Assembly (NCBI GenBank): GCA_964555625.1
Contig: CAZKTE010000022.1
Span: 1 to 25,287, forward strand
Source of the DNA: CAZJKE01 sp964555625
Lineage (GTDB): Bacteria > Planctomycetota > Phycisphaerae > Phycisphaerales > SM1A02
Length of the DNA stretch: 25,287 nt
Direction of reading: 5' to 3'
How positions within the stretch are numbered: the stretch's first letter is position 1; every line of letters starts with the position of its first letter. Below, in pieces: positions 7,272 to 15,223 of this stretch. The notes under the pieces were generated by a model. The model saw only the letters and a program-made list of their open reading frames with translations. It had not been told where the DNA came from and did not search any database. The translations under genes and the position numbers were made by a program.

Positions 7272-8491
7272 CCGCTGGTAACCGGGGCCTCCGGCTGGGC
7301 GAAGCGACCGTCGTCCACAGTCTCGCCGAGTGCCGAGAGTAGTTCCGAGACCAGTTCTGTGCCGATGTGGTCTGCCCACGCCAGTGGCCCCCTCGGGTAG
7401 TTCGTACCCAACTGCATCGCCGTGTCGATGTCCGCTGCGGATGCGATACCGTCGGCCACGGCCCACTGCGCCTCATTCATGATCGATGCCAGCACGCGGG
7501 CAAAGATGTAGCGATCCAATTCGGTGCCACCATGCGGCGAGGCTTCCAGGCAGAACTGGTTGACGGCGTCCCGCAGGCGGTCCGAGAGTTCCAGTGGCTG
7601 TCGATCAACGAGGATCGCCGGAACGATGCTGTTTCGGTCGTCATGCGCGTAGGCGCCACACCCGCTCTTGCGGCCCAGGTGCCCACGCTCCACGAGCCGC
7701 TCCTGCATGACGCTTGGAGCCAGGCGAGAGGGACGCCCGAGGCGATCCCATACCGAACTGGTGGTGGCGGTGTTGACGTCCTGGCCGATGAGATCGGTGA
7801 GTTCGAAGGGCCCCATCCGGAATTCGCCCAGCGACTGCATCGCCGAATCGACGGCGTCGACGCCCGCGACGGCGTCCTCCACGACGCGCCATGCTTCAAG
7901 GTAATAGGGTCTGGCCACGCGGTTGACGATGAAGCCGGGCGTATCGGCGACCTGCACGACCGTCTTGCCCCAGGCCTCGGCGAGCAGCGTCGCCCGCTGA
8001 ATGGAGGTCTCATCGCTGCCGTTACCGCGGACGATCTCCACGAGGGGCATGATGGGGGCGGGATTGAAGAAGTGCATCCCGACGACGCGGCCCGGAGCGC
8101 CACAGGCCTTGCCCAGAGCGGTGACGGAAAGCGACGACGTATTGGTGGCGAGGACGGCGTCCGTGACCTTCGCAAGGTGTGAGAGCACGGTGGCCTTGAT
8201 GTCCAGGTCCTCCACGATCGCCTCAACGATCAGATCACAGTCTGCCAGGTCGTCGGGGTTCGTGGTCGGCTCGACGCGCGAGAATGCTTCGGTCGCGTCG
8301 TCGACGCTCATGCGGTCCTTCTCGATCAATCGATCGAGGCGCCTTCGAATCTCCTTGAGCGCCTGCTCGAGGACCGTCCCCTCGACGTCGTGCAGGCGCA
8401 CCGTCCATCCGGCCATGGCCGCGCACTGCGCGATGCCGGAACCCATGGTGCCGCTGCCGACGATGCCTGTTGGATGTGATGCGGTGCTCAT
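7268..8491 (-). CDS. paaH: 3-hydroxyacyl-CoA dehydrogenase PaaH (3-hydroxyadipyl-CoA dehydrogenase)
   Basis: A 407-residue NAD-dependent dehydrogenase. The Rossmann motif is GIVGSGTMGSGIA at 9-21. The catalytic pair is His140 (GMHFFNPAP) and Glu152, with Asn190 in TPGFIVNRVARPYYLEA. Two 3HCDH C-terminal domains follow: about 187-285, including FRMGPFELTDLIGQDVN, and about 322-400. That double C-terminal build and the FRMGPFELTDLIGQDVN string are those of PaaH rather than the short 3-hydroxybutyryl-CoA dehydrogenases. E. coli PaaH is longer (about 475), so the inter-domain link is shorter here. It oxidises 3-hydroxyadipyl-CoA to the 3-oxo ester used by the thiolase. ATG 8491 has GAGGG 7 nt upstream; an in-frame TTG at 8509 is less likely. 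Confidence 0.93.
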   Translation of the reverse strand: MSTASHPTGIVGSGTMGSGIAQCAAMAGWTVRLHDVEGTVLEQALKEIRRRLDRLIEKDRMSVDDATEAFSRVEPTTNPDDLADCDLIVEAIVEDLDIKATVLSHLAKVTDAVLATNTSSLSVTALGKACGAPGRVVGMHFFNPAPIMPLVEIVRGNGSDETSIQRATLLAEAWGKTVVQVADTPGFIVNRVARPYYLEAWRVVEDAVAGVDAVDSAMQSLGEFRMGPFELTDLIGQDVNTATTSSVWDRLGRPSRLAPSVMQERLVERGHLGRKSGCGAYAHDDRNSIVPAILVDRQPLELSDRLRDAVNQFCLEASPHGGTELDRYIFARVLASIMNEAQWAVADGIASAADIDTAMQLGTNYPRGPLAWADHIGTELVSELLSALGETVDDGRFAQPEAPVTSG

Positions 8492-8537
8492 GAGGTAGCC
8501 CTCAAACAAATCGTACGCTCTGCACGAACCCGGAGTC

Positions 8538-9341
8538 TCAGCGATGCGTGAAGTTCGGCGTTCGCTTCTCCAGGAACGCCGTCACGCCCTCGAAGTGGTC
8601 CGCCGTGCGGCCGGCCGTCTCCTGCGCCCACGCCTCCTGCTCGAGCTGGGCGACCAGGGAGTTGTCGAAGGATTGATTCAGAAGCCGCTTGGTCAAGGCG
8701 ATCGCGCGGGCCGGCAGGGCGGCAAGCTGGGCGGCGAACGTCGCCGTCTCCGCCTCCAGTTCGTCGGCGGGGACGACGCGATTGACCAGACCGATTCGCA
8801 GTGCCTCGGTCGCGTCGACCTTCCGGCCGCTGCAGCAGAGCTCCATCGCGCGGCCGAGCCCCACCAGCCGAGGAAGCGTCCACGTGCTGCCGCTGTCTGG
8901 GATCAGGCCAACGTTGACGAAGACCTCGATGAACGAGGCGTGCTCGGAAGCGATTCGCATGTCGCAGGACAGCGCAAGGGAGCATCCTGCGCCGGCAGCG
9001 ACGCCGTTGACCGATGCGATCACTGGCTTCTCCATCGAGCGAATGCGCCGAATGATCGGGTCGTATCGACTCCGCAGATCCTCGCCGAGGTGCGGCTCAT
9101 AGCCAGGGATGTAGCGCTCCTTGAGCTCGGCGAGATCCTGGCCGCTGCTGAATGCCCGTCCGCTTCCTGCGATGACGATGACCCGCGCCGATTCGTCGCG
9201 TGCCAGCGCCTTGAGCGCCCCGCCGAGTTCGTCGGTGAGGGTTTCGTCGAAGGCATTGAGGACCTCGGCGCGATCGAGCGTGATTGTGCAGACACCGTCC
9301 TTGGCCTGCAGGTTGATCGTCGTGTAGGAGTCGCTGGCCAT
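8538..9341 (-). CDS. paaG: Ring-epoxide isomerase PaaG (crotonase family)
   Basis: A 267-residue crotonase-fold protein. The oxyanion-hole segments are FSSGQDLAEL (about 65-73) and NGVAAGAGCSLALSCD (about 112-127). In PaaG the key acid is an Asp in the IPDxGxTW loop; here it is Asp149 in VGLIPDSGSTWTLPR. The residue that is Glu in hydratases is replaced in AGAGCSLA, so this is an isomerase rather than a hydratase. It converts ring-1,2-epoxyphenylacetyl-CoA to the seven-membered oxepin-CoA and also shifts a double bond later in the route. It lies 4 nt after paaF and 46 nt before paaH, the largest gap in this part of the operon. Confidence 0.93.
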   Translation of the reverse strand: MASDSYTTINLQAKDGVCTITLDRAEVLNAFDETLTDELGGALKALARDESARVIVIAGSGRAFSSGQDLAELKERYIPGYEPHLGEDLRSRYDPIIRRIRSMEKPVIASVNGVAAGAGCSLALSCDMRIASEHASFIEVFVNVGLIPDSGSTWTLPRLVGLGRAMELCCSGRKVDATEALRIGLVNRVVPADELEAETATFAAQLAALPARAIALTKRLLNQSFDNSLVAQLEQEAWAQETAGRTADHFEGVTAFLEKRTPNFTHR

Positions 9342-9345
9342 GGTG

Positions 9346-10131
9346 TTACTTGCCGCTGAAGCGCGGCGGGCGTTTCTCGATGAACGCTCGCATGCCCTCG
9401 GCCTGGTCCTCAGTGGAGAAGAGCTCGTAGAAGAGGGCGCGCTCGCGCGCGAGGCCCTCCGTCAATGACATCTGGTGCGCGTTGAGGACGGACTCCTTCG
9501 CCTTGCGCAATGAGACCGGGCCGCGCGAGGCGACCTGGTGGGCGAGTGCCAGGGCGGCCTCGAACCAGTGCTCGCGCGGGACGACGCGACTGACGAGACC
9601 CGCGTCGAGCGCCTCGGAAGCCTTGAGAAACCGCCCGCTGAGCACCATGTCCATCGCGGTCGCCTTACCGACTGCGCGGGTCAGTCGCTGCGTTCCGCCA
9701 GCGCCGGGCATGACCCCGATGTTGATCTCCGGCTGCCCGAAAATGGCCGACTCGCTGGCCACGATGATGTCGCAATGCATGGCCAACTCACATCCGCCGC
9801 CAAGCGCATACCCGCTGACGGCCGCGATCAATGGCTTGCGAATCGCGCCGATGCGCTCCCATCGTGCGAACTGGTCGCGTTCCTCCATCTGCTTCTGGGT
9901 TGCGTCGGCCATGTCGCCGATGTCGGCACCCGCAGCCCAGGCCCGCTCGCTGCCGGCCAGGAGAATCACATGGACGTCCTCATCGGCGTCGAATCCCTCC
10001 AGGAGTGTCGCAAGGTCCTCCATCAGCGCGAGGTTGAGCGCGTTGAGTACCTCGGGCCGGTTGAGCCGCACGATGGCGACGTGGCCGTCAAGTTCGCTCA
10101 GGAGGTGAGGAGTGTCCGCCATGGCGCACAT
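9346..10131 (-). CDS. paaF: Enoyl-CoA hydratase PaaF (2,3-dehydroadipyl-CoA hydratase)
   Basis: A 261-residue crotonase with both hydratase glutamates: Glu115 in LGGGCELAMHCD and Glu135 in FGQPEINIGVMPGAGGTQRL. The N-terminal RLNRPEVLNALN and the AAGADIGDM oxyanion segment are standard. It hydrates the enoyl-CoA intermediate before PaaH. A neighbouring second crotonase (PaaG) with different active-site residues supports the PaaF/PaaG split. The start is ATG 10131, 1 nt after the thioesterase stop; ATG 10122 is an equally usable in-frame start. A general enoyl-CoA hydratase role (for example in branched-chain or fatty-acid breakdown) cannot be excluded from sequence alone. Confidence 0.92.
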   Translation of the reverse strand: MCAMADTPHLLSELDGHVAIVRLNRPEVLNALNLALMEDLATLLEGFDADEDVHVILLAGSERAWAAGADIGDMADATQKQMEERDQFARWERIGAIRKPLIAAVSGYALGGGCELAMHCDIIVASESAIFGQPEINIGVMPGAGGTQRLTRAVGKATAMDMVLSGRFLKASEALDAGLVSRVVPREHWFEAALALAHQVASRGPVSLRKAKESVLNAHQMSLTEGLARERALFYELFSTEDQAEGMRAFIEKRPPRFSGK

Positions 10132-10132
10132 C

Positions 10133-10528
10133 CTAGGGACTGGCGCCCTCGATCAGTTCATCCATGCGATGGCGAGAGAGCACGCGCTGCACCTGTCGGC
10201 CGCGACCGACCACCCGATCACCCACGCGAGCGATCACTTCACAGACGAGGCTTCGCTCGTCGACCTCAATGGCTTCCGCCTCGATGGTGACCTTTGATCC
10301 GACGTGGGCCGGGGAGACGTGGTCAATTGACAGGTGGGTGCCGATGCCCTCCTCGTCCTCCTCGAGGTGCTCGGCCAGCACGCGACGTGCGACGATCTCC
10401 ATGTGATGCGCCATGGACCAGGTCGAGTAGAGCGGGTGAATGACGACGCCGTCAAACTGCGGCCGCATCTCGTCGGTCACGTCGATCGAGATCGATGCGC
10501 GCTGCCCGACCTTGAGCGTCGACTTCAT
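10133..10528 (-). CDS. FlK-like hot-dog-fold acyl-CoA thioesterase
   Basis: A 131-residue single-domain hot-dog protein. The segment EEDEEGIGTHLSIDHVSPAHVGSKVTIEAE resembles the core of fluoroacetyl-CoA thioesterase FlK and its uncharacterised relatives, followed by RSLVCEVIARVGDRVVGRGRQVQRVL. It probably hydrolyses an acyl-CoA. In many Paa operons the hot-dog thioesterase PaaI sits here and rescues CoA from dead-end esters; this one is of a different subfamily but may do that job (inference). Its ATG overlaps the fumC stop as ATGA, and its TAG ends 1 nt before paaF, so it is made together with both. Natural substrate unknown. Confidence 0.8.
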   Translation of the reverse strand: MKSTLKVGQRASISIDVTDEMRPQFDGVVIHPLYSTWSMAHHMEIVARRVLAEHLEEDEEGIGTHLSIDHVSPAHVGSKVTIEAEAIEVDERSLVCEVIARVGDRVVGRGRQVQRVLSRHRMDELIEGASP

Positions 10529-11967
10529 TCTTCCGGCTCTGTCATCGCGTGAAAGTCCAGCAACTCGTCGAGCTCATCCTCGTCGAGGAGCTCCTGCTCG
10601 AGCACGAGGTCGCGAATCGTGCGGCCGCTGGCAAGGGCCTCCTTGGCGATGGTCGCGGCCGTGTCGTACCCGATCACCGGCGCCAGAGCCGTGCCGACCA
10701 TGAGGCTCCTCTCCACCAGCCCCTCGGCGATGAGCCGGTTGACCTCCAGACCTCTGATCACACGTTCGTCGAGGATCGTCGCCGCACCGGCGAGCAGCGT
10801 GATCGATTCAAGCAGTCGCTCGGCCATGACGGGCATGCACAGGTTGAGTTCCAGGATGGATCCAATCCCGCCACTTCCCGCCGCCGTCACCGCCGCGTCG
10901 TTTCCCAGTACCTGGCAGAACACCTGCAGGACCGACTCGCAGATGACCGGGTTCACCTTGCCGGGCATGATCGAGGATCCCGGCTGCGTGGCCGGCAGCG
11001 CCAACTCGAAGAGCCCGCAACGTGGACCCGATCCGAGCCACCGCAGGTCATTGGCGATCTTCGAGAGGCTAATGGCCACGGTGCGAAGTTCCCCATGAGC
11101 TTCCACGACGCAGTCACGGGAGCCCTGCGCCTCGAAGTGATCTGCGGCCTCGGAGAACTTCACCCTCGTGGCCTTCGAGAGCTCGCGGCAGACGATGCCC
11201 GCGAACCGCCGATGCGTGTTGATGCCCGTGCCAACGGCAGTGCCGCCGATGGGCAGGTTCTCGGCGAGGCGATTGATGGCTCGCTCGCAGCGGGTCACGG
11301 CGTACTCGACCTGCGTCGCGTATCCGCCGACGACCTGTCCGAGCCGAACGGGCGTGGCGTCCATGAGGTGTGTGCGGCCGACCGTCACGATCGCATCCCA
11401 CTTGCGCGACTTTGTTCGCAGGGCGCGGGCCAGCGACTTGAGGGACGGCAGCAGCGCGTTTCGAATCTCGACGCACGCGGAGACCTGCATCGCCGAAGGG
11501 AAGGTGTCATTCGATGACTGACCCATGTTCACATGGTCGTTTGGGTGGATCGGGTCCTTCGCCCCGATCGCCTCGCCCACGGCGCGGCAGGCGAGGTTGG
11601 AGATCACCTCATTGATGTTCATGTTCGTGGAAGTGCCGGATCCCGTTTGGAATACGTCGACCGGGAAGTGCAGCATCATGCCCTCGCAACGATCGCCGTC
11701 ATCAAGCGCGTCCATGATGTCGTCGCAGGCGTCTGCGATGAGTGATGCCTCGCCCGAACCGAGTTTGCCCAGTCGGGAGTTTGCATTGGCGGCAGCCTGC
11801 TTGATCAGCGCGTAGGAGTGGATGATCGCAACGGGCATGCGGCGGCCGGAGACGGGGAAGTTGAGAACCGCCCGCTGCGTCGATGCGCCATAGAGCGCCT
11901 TTGCAGGCACCTCCATCTCCCCCATGGAGTCGCGCTCGGTCCGTGTGTTCGTGCTGCGCTTGGCCAT
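10525..11967 (-). CDS. fumC: Class II fumarate hydratase
   Basis: A 480-residue member of the fumarase/aspartase superfamily. Signature GSSIMPGKVNP at 330-340 holds the catalytic serine. GRTHLMDATP (His200), TGSGTSTNMNINEVI (109-123) and HPNDHVNMGQSSNDTFP (141-157) are characteristic of FumC rather than argininosuccinate lyase, adenylosuccinate lyase or AspA. The usual Gln of GRTHLQDATP is Met here. It interconverts fumarate and malate in the cytosol. Placing fumC in a Paa operon makes sense metabolically, because the route yields succinyl-CoA. It starts 8 nt after the stop of the HEAT-like gene and ends overlapping the thioesterase start. The C-terminus is acidic (DEDELDELLDF). Confidence 0.96.
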   Translation of the reverse strand: MAKRSTNTRTERDSMGEMEVPAKALYGASTQRAVLNFPVSGRRMPVAIIHSYALIKQAAANANSRLGKLGSGEASLIADACDDIMDALDDGDRCEGMMLHFPVDVFQTGSGTSTNMNINEVISNLACRAVGEAIGAKDPIHPNDHVNMGQSSNDTFPSAMQVSACVEIRNALLPSLKSLARALRTKSRKWDAIVTVGRTHLMDATPVRLGQVVGGYATQVEYAVTRCERAINRLAENLPIGGTAVGTGINTHRRFAGIVCRELSKATRVKFSEAADHFEAQGSRDCVVEAHGELRTVAISLSKIANDLRWLGSGPRCGLFELALPATQPGSSIMPGKVNPVICESVLQVFCQVLGNDAAVTAAGSGGIGSILELNLCMPVMAERLLESITLLAGAATILDERVIRGLEVNRLIAEGLVERSLMVGTALAPVIGYDTAATIAKEALASGRTIRDLVLEQELLDEDELDELLDFHAMTEPEE

Positions 11968-11975
11968 GGCGTGCG

Positions 11976-13412
11976 TCAGGAAGTACCCTCGTTGTTGTCG
12001 TCCACCTCGGCGGTCTCGGGCTCGGGCAGCCCAAGTTCACGGCGCTGGTTAGCGCTCAGGGTCTCTGCGAAGCGCAGCGTAATCTGTTGGAAGAGCGCTT
12101 CGGCGGCTTGCCCGTCATCCTCGCGAAGGAGCCGCCACTGGGCCATCCAGTCTTCAGAGTCGGGCCGGACGTCTGCGGCGGCGCTCCACGCCGCGGCGCG
12201 GATCGCCGACGTGAACTTCAGATCCAGGAGGTCCTCCTGGGTGATCGCAGCGTCGAATGACTCCAGCAGCTGAAGGGCCTCCGTGGGGCGGTCGGCATCG
12301 AGCAGGAGGGGCACTATGCGACGCGCCAGCGCCTTGCGCTCGCTGCCGGTGCGGTCCATGGCGCTGCCCCAGGCGGCCTGGAGCAGGGGAAGGCGCAGCG
12401 GCGCGTTGGCGCTACCCTTGACGTAGTCGTCGGTGCGCAGGACATCGGTTGTTCCCAGCGAGGCCGCAATCGCCATGGCGGCGGCGTCGCGCGTGCCAGC
12501 GAGATCCGGCGATGGCGGGCGAAGGTCCAGCAGCGCTTCCAATGATGCGAGATTGCCACGCTGCAGCAGCGCTCGAACGGCCCAGGGGTAGAGCAGCGGA
12601 CTATCGGCGCGACGAAGCAGCGCATCCGTGCTGCCTGCCATCGCCAGTCCGCGGGCGACGGCCTCCGCGAGTTCAGGATCGCCTCCGTCGAGCACGGCTA
12701 CGGCCCGCTGTCGATCTTCACTGTTACCGAGGCATGCCCGCAGAGTGTGGAGCGGCGGCGCATCGCTGCTGCGCAGTCCACGCCGCGCGGCCCGCAGCAT
12801 CGCGGTCTGCGCCCCGGGATCCACATCCACGTGATCCAGAATCGCGACGGCGGCATGTGCAGCGGGTTCCACCGGTCCATGCTCAAGGCAATGCAATACG
12901 GGCTCAATCGCGTGCTTGTTGGGGCGATCCTCGAAGAACATGAGTTCCAGGACGGCGACCGTCTCGTCCGACTCCGCCACGAGGGCTGCCGCCACCGCGG
13001 CGGCACCGGTCTCGACGTGGACTTCAGGGAGCAGTGCAGCCGCTGCGCCGCGCACGACCGGTTGTTCGTCACCGAGGCGATCGAGCAGCCGGAGTTGCAG
13101 ATCGGCATCGGCGTCACCGTCTCGCAGCAACACCGCGACTCGCTCGACGGCGAAGACGCGTACGGGAACCAGCGGATCCTCAAGCAAGGCAGGAAGGCGA
13201 GCTTGCTGCTCCTCGACCGTTATCAGTGGCCACAACTCACGGTATGCGTCAGCAACGCGCGTGGTCACATCGGTGACGTGGCCGGTGGCCAGCGGGCGAA
13301 AGGGTGCACTGTCGTCTGCTGCGCAGGCTCCGGCCAGGATCACCAGTGCGATCAGCGTGCGCGGCCCGTGACGACGCGGACGCCTGGCAGGGCTCGGTTC
13401 GCAACTCAACAT
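11976..13412 (-). CDS. Exported HEAT-repeat-like protein, possible lipoprotein; first gene of the operon
   Basis: Function not recognised. ATG 13412 gives 478 residues and has AAGGAGG just 3 nt upstream; a TTG at the second codon has better spacing. The N-terminus has a basic stretch (RRPRRHGPR), a hydrophobic run (TLIALVILAG) and a Cys in AGAC, so it is exported. The lipobox is not ideal (Ala at -3), so lipid attachment is uncertain. The rest is Ala/Leu-rich pairs of helices with spaced Val-Arg and Asp (DPLVPVRVFAVERVAVLLRD, DEQPVVRGAAAALL), the look of HEAT or armadillo-type repeats. The C-terminus is acidic. It ends 8 nt before fumC and so leads the catabolic operon, which is odd for a repeat scaffold. 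The open frame extends 34 codons further upstream, but through the promoter region. Confidence 0.75.
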   Translation of the reverse strand: MLSCEPSPARRPRRHGPRTLIALVILAGACAADDSAPFRPLATGHVTDVTTRVADAYRELWPLITVEEQQARLPALLEDPLVPVRVFAVERVAVLLRDGDADADLQLRLLDRLGDEQPVVRGAAAALLPEVHVETGAAAVAAALVAESDETVAVLELMFFEDRPNKHAIEPVLHCLEHGPVEPAAHAAVAILDHVDVDPGAQTAMLRAARRGLRSSDAPPLHTLRACLGNSEDRQRAVAVLDGGDPELAEAVARGLAMAGSTDALLRRADSPLLYPWAVRALLQRGNLASLEALLDLRPPSPDLAGTRDAAAMAIAASLGTTDVLRTDDYVKGSANAPLRLPLLQAAWGSAMDRTGSERKALARRIVPLLLDADRPTEALQLLESFDAAITQEDLLDLKFTSAIRAAAWSAAADVRPDSEDWMAQWRLLREDDGQAAEALFQQITLRFAETLSANQRRELGLPEPETAEVDDNNEGTS

Positions 13413-13437
13413 GGCCCTCCTTGAGGCTCCACGGGGG

Positions 13438-13490
13438 GGCAGTGTACGCGATTCACATGCGCGCCGAATCACGCCGTGGCGTACACTGCC
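13438..13490. promoter_or_regulatory. Divergent promoter region with a perfect 12-bp inverted repeat
   Basis: GGCAGTGTACGC (13438-13449) is mirrored by GCGTACACTGCC (13479-13490), 29 nt apart, with arm centres 41 bp (about four helical turns) apart. A further GATTC/GAATC pair lies just inside. Each arm contains TACACT read outward: minus strand 13446-13441 toward the HEAT-like gene (13412), plus strand 13482-13487 toward the TPR gene (13513). These would be good -10 boxes (4/6). No clear -35 boxes are seen at 16-18 nt, so an activator or paired repressor site is possible. Only about 100 nt separate the two start codons. Confidence 0.5.
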
Positions 13491-13512
13491 GCGTCCGCGG
13501 CCGTGAGCACCC

Positions 13513-14844
13513 ATGCACGACTGGAACGAAGCAGAACGACATGTCGACCGCGCGCTTGAAATGTACGAGCGCGGTCGCTGGGCCGAGGCCGAGGCCGAAC
13601 TCCGGAAGGCGCTCGAGATCGATCCCGACCAGGGGGACTGGCACTACAACCTCGGCGTCACCCTTGAGCGATCCGGGCGATTCGCCGAGGCGCTTGCCAG
13701 CTACGAGCAGGCATCTCGGTTGTTGCCCGACGCCCTTGATGCCCGCGTGAGCGCTGGCGTCGCCTGCGTGCAACTGGGCCGTTGGGGTGACGCGGCGTCC
13801 TGGCTCGAGACGGCACTTGACCTCGACGAGACCTGCGAGGGCGCCTGGGCGGCGCTGATCGACGCTCGGGCGGGCATGAGTGAGCATGACGCGGCGGAAA
13901 CAGCCTTCTACATGGCTCAGGATGCGCTCCCTGGACCCAGCGCAATCGTCCTGGTGGCGATGAGCGAGAGCCTCTCGGAGCGAGGGGACCTGGATCGTGC
14001 CACCTGGTGTGCGCGGGAGGCACTGAAGATTGACCCGGACGTCATTGGTGGTCGCCTGCGGCTTGCCAACGTCCTCTCGGCAAGCGGCGACGCCCAACAG
14101 GCGGCGCAGTTGCTGCTGCGTGAGCTCCGCGATGATCCCGGAAACGTCCAGGCCCTGCTCCTGCACGCGGACGTGCTGGCAAGCGCGGGCCGCGCAGGCG
14201 AAGCGCTGCTCAAGCTGCAGCGGGTCCTTGAGCTTGAGCCTGCCAATCTCGACGCGCACGTGCGAGCCGGAGACCTTGCGATGGCCGCCAATCGCTGGGA
14301 CGAGGCGTTCATCGCCTGGGGCCTTGTTCGTCGCCTTGATCCGGGCCACCTCGTGGCGCCCATGCGGCTCGCGGAGATTCTGATTGCTCTGGGCCAGGCC
14401 GAGTTGGCAGGGCCGTTTGCCCGCGAGTTCCTGACTCGCCTAGGCGAGTCTGCGACAACTGAGGATCGCCAGCGTTGCGCAGAAATCCTGCTGGCGGCCG
14501 GCGACGCGGAGGCGGCCGCGGAGATCCTTGAGCAACTCGAGGGAGATCGCACGGATGTGGACATACTGCGGATGCACGCAGTGGCGCTCTTCCGATGCGG
14601 GAAGCGGGACGAGGGCGCGGCAGCGAGCCGCCGCGTGATCCGACTGGAGCCGACCTGCACCGCCTCGTTGCACAACTTGGCGATGGCGGCCATGGCCGAC
14701 GATCGATACCGCGCGGCCTGGGGCTGGGTACGGCGGGGCCTGGCCAGTGACCCCCAGGACGAGAGCCTGCGGCGACTGCGATCGAAGCTCGTCTGGTCGG
14801 CGATCGCTCGTGCCGGGCGATGGCTGATTGGCGCGCGGCGATAG
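13513..14844 (+). CDS. Tetratricopeptide repeat protein
   Basis: A 443-residue protein made almost wholly of TPR helix pairs, about ten to twelve by eye. Clear copies are AEAELRKALEIDPDQGDWHYNLG, AEALASYEQASRLLPDALDARV, AASWLETALDLDE, ATWCAREALKIDPD, and EALLKLQRVLELEPANLDAHV. The repeats carry the usual W/L/G/Y/A/F/A/P pattern. No signal peptide or catalytic domain is visible, so it is likely a cytosolic binding scaffold; a basic tail (WSAIARAGRWLIGARR) may touch the membrane. It is transcribed away from the catabolic operon from the shared 100-nt region. Partner unknown. ATG 13513 lacks a strong ribosome site (a GTGAG is near). It converges on rpsR with a 36-nt gap and no clear terminator. 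Confidence 0.85.
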   Translation: MHDWNEAERHVDRALEMYERGRWAEAEAELRKALEIDPDQGDWHYNLGVTLERSGRFAEALASYEQASRLLPDALDARVSAGVACVQLGRWGDAASWLETALDLDETCEGAWAALIDARAGMSEHDAAETAFYMAQDALPGPSAIVLVAMSESLSERGDLDRATWCAREALKIDPDVIGGRLRLANVLSASGDAQQAAQLLLRELRDDPGNVQALLLHADVLASAGRAGEALLKLQRVLELEPANLDAHVRAGDLAMAANRWDEAFIAWGLVRRLDPGHLVAPMRLAEILIALGQAELAGPFAREFLTRLGESATTEDRQRCAEILLAAGDAEAAAEILEQLEGDRTDVDILRMHAVALFRCGKRDEGAAASRRVIRLEPTCTASLHNLAMAAMADDRYRAAWGWVRRGLASDPQDESLRRLRSKLVWSAIARAGRWLIGARR

Positions 14845-14880
14845 CCACCCATCATCAGGATCGCGGGAAGGCGAGGGTGC

Positions 14881-15117
14881 TCAGAGGGTGCCGCTGGTGA
14901 AGGGGAGCAGCCCGACGAATCGTGCTCGCTTGATCGCGCGGGCGATCATGCGCTGCTCGCCGGCGGTGCAGCCAAGGCGCTTGCGGGAGTAGATCTTCCC
15001 GTTCGGGGTCAGGAGGCGACGCAGGTCGTCCGTCTCCTTGTAGTCCACATAGATGTTCCCGACCTTGTCCTTCTTCAGGTAGGCCTTGGATCGCTTGGTT
15101 CCGTAGTCGTGTGCCAT
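14881..15117 (-). CDS. rpsR: 30S ribosomal protein bS18
   Basis: A 78-residue bS18. The conserved core is visible: DYKETDDLRRLLTPNGKIYSRKR, then LGCTAGEQRMIARAIKRARFVGLLPF. It binds 16S rRNA on the platform next to bS6. Start ATG 15117 with a GAGGA about 11 nt upstream; the frame is open upstream through the promoter region. The protein has one Cys only and no zinc-binding Cys set. Its usual partners (rpsF, ssb, rplI) are not beside it: the gene stands alone between a TPR gene and an amidotransferase gene on the other strand. A second rpsR copy elsewhere is possible. Confidence 0.93.
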   Translation of the reverse strand: MAHDYGTKRSKAYLKKDKVGNIYVDYKETDDLRRLLTPNGKIYSRKRLGCTAGEQRMIARAIKRARFVGLLPFTSGTL

Positions 15118-15187
15118 TGCAGTTGGTCCTCGTCCTGGTTGCCTCAGGCAGCCCCTCGCGTTGGTGCCAGGGGCGACGAAACGACGC

Positions 15188-15216
15188 AGGATATCCAGTC
15201 GACTGTCCGCCAGCAA
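15188..15216 (-). promoter_or_regulatory. rpsR: Candidate rpsR promoter
   Basis: Reading the minus strand, TTGCTG (15216-15211) and TATCCT (15193-15188) are exactly 17 nt apart, a good sigma70-like pair. Transcription would begin near 15181 and leave a leader of about 64 nt before the ATG at 15117. The plus-strand TATCCT at 15224-15229 lies just beside it, so the two genes share a compact divergent control region. Confidence 0.45.
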
Positions 15217-15223
15217 CCCCAAG

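Noticed and set aside
5242..7281. Plus-strand open frames opposite paaA and the thiolase
   Set aside because: Antisense to well-recognised proteins with complete catalytic motifs; composition is that of shadow frames.
14845..14880. Terminator between the converging TPR gene and rpsR
   Set aside because: The 36-nt gap has no stable hairpin or T-run on either strand.
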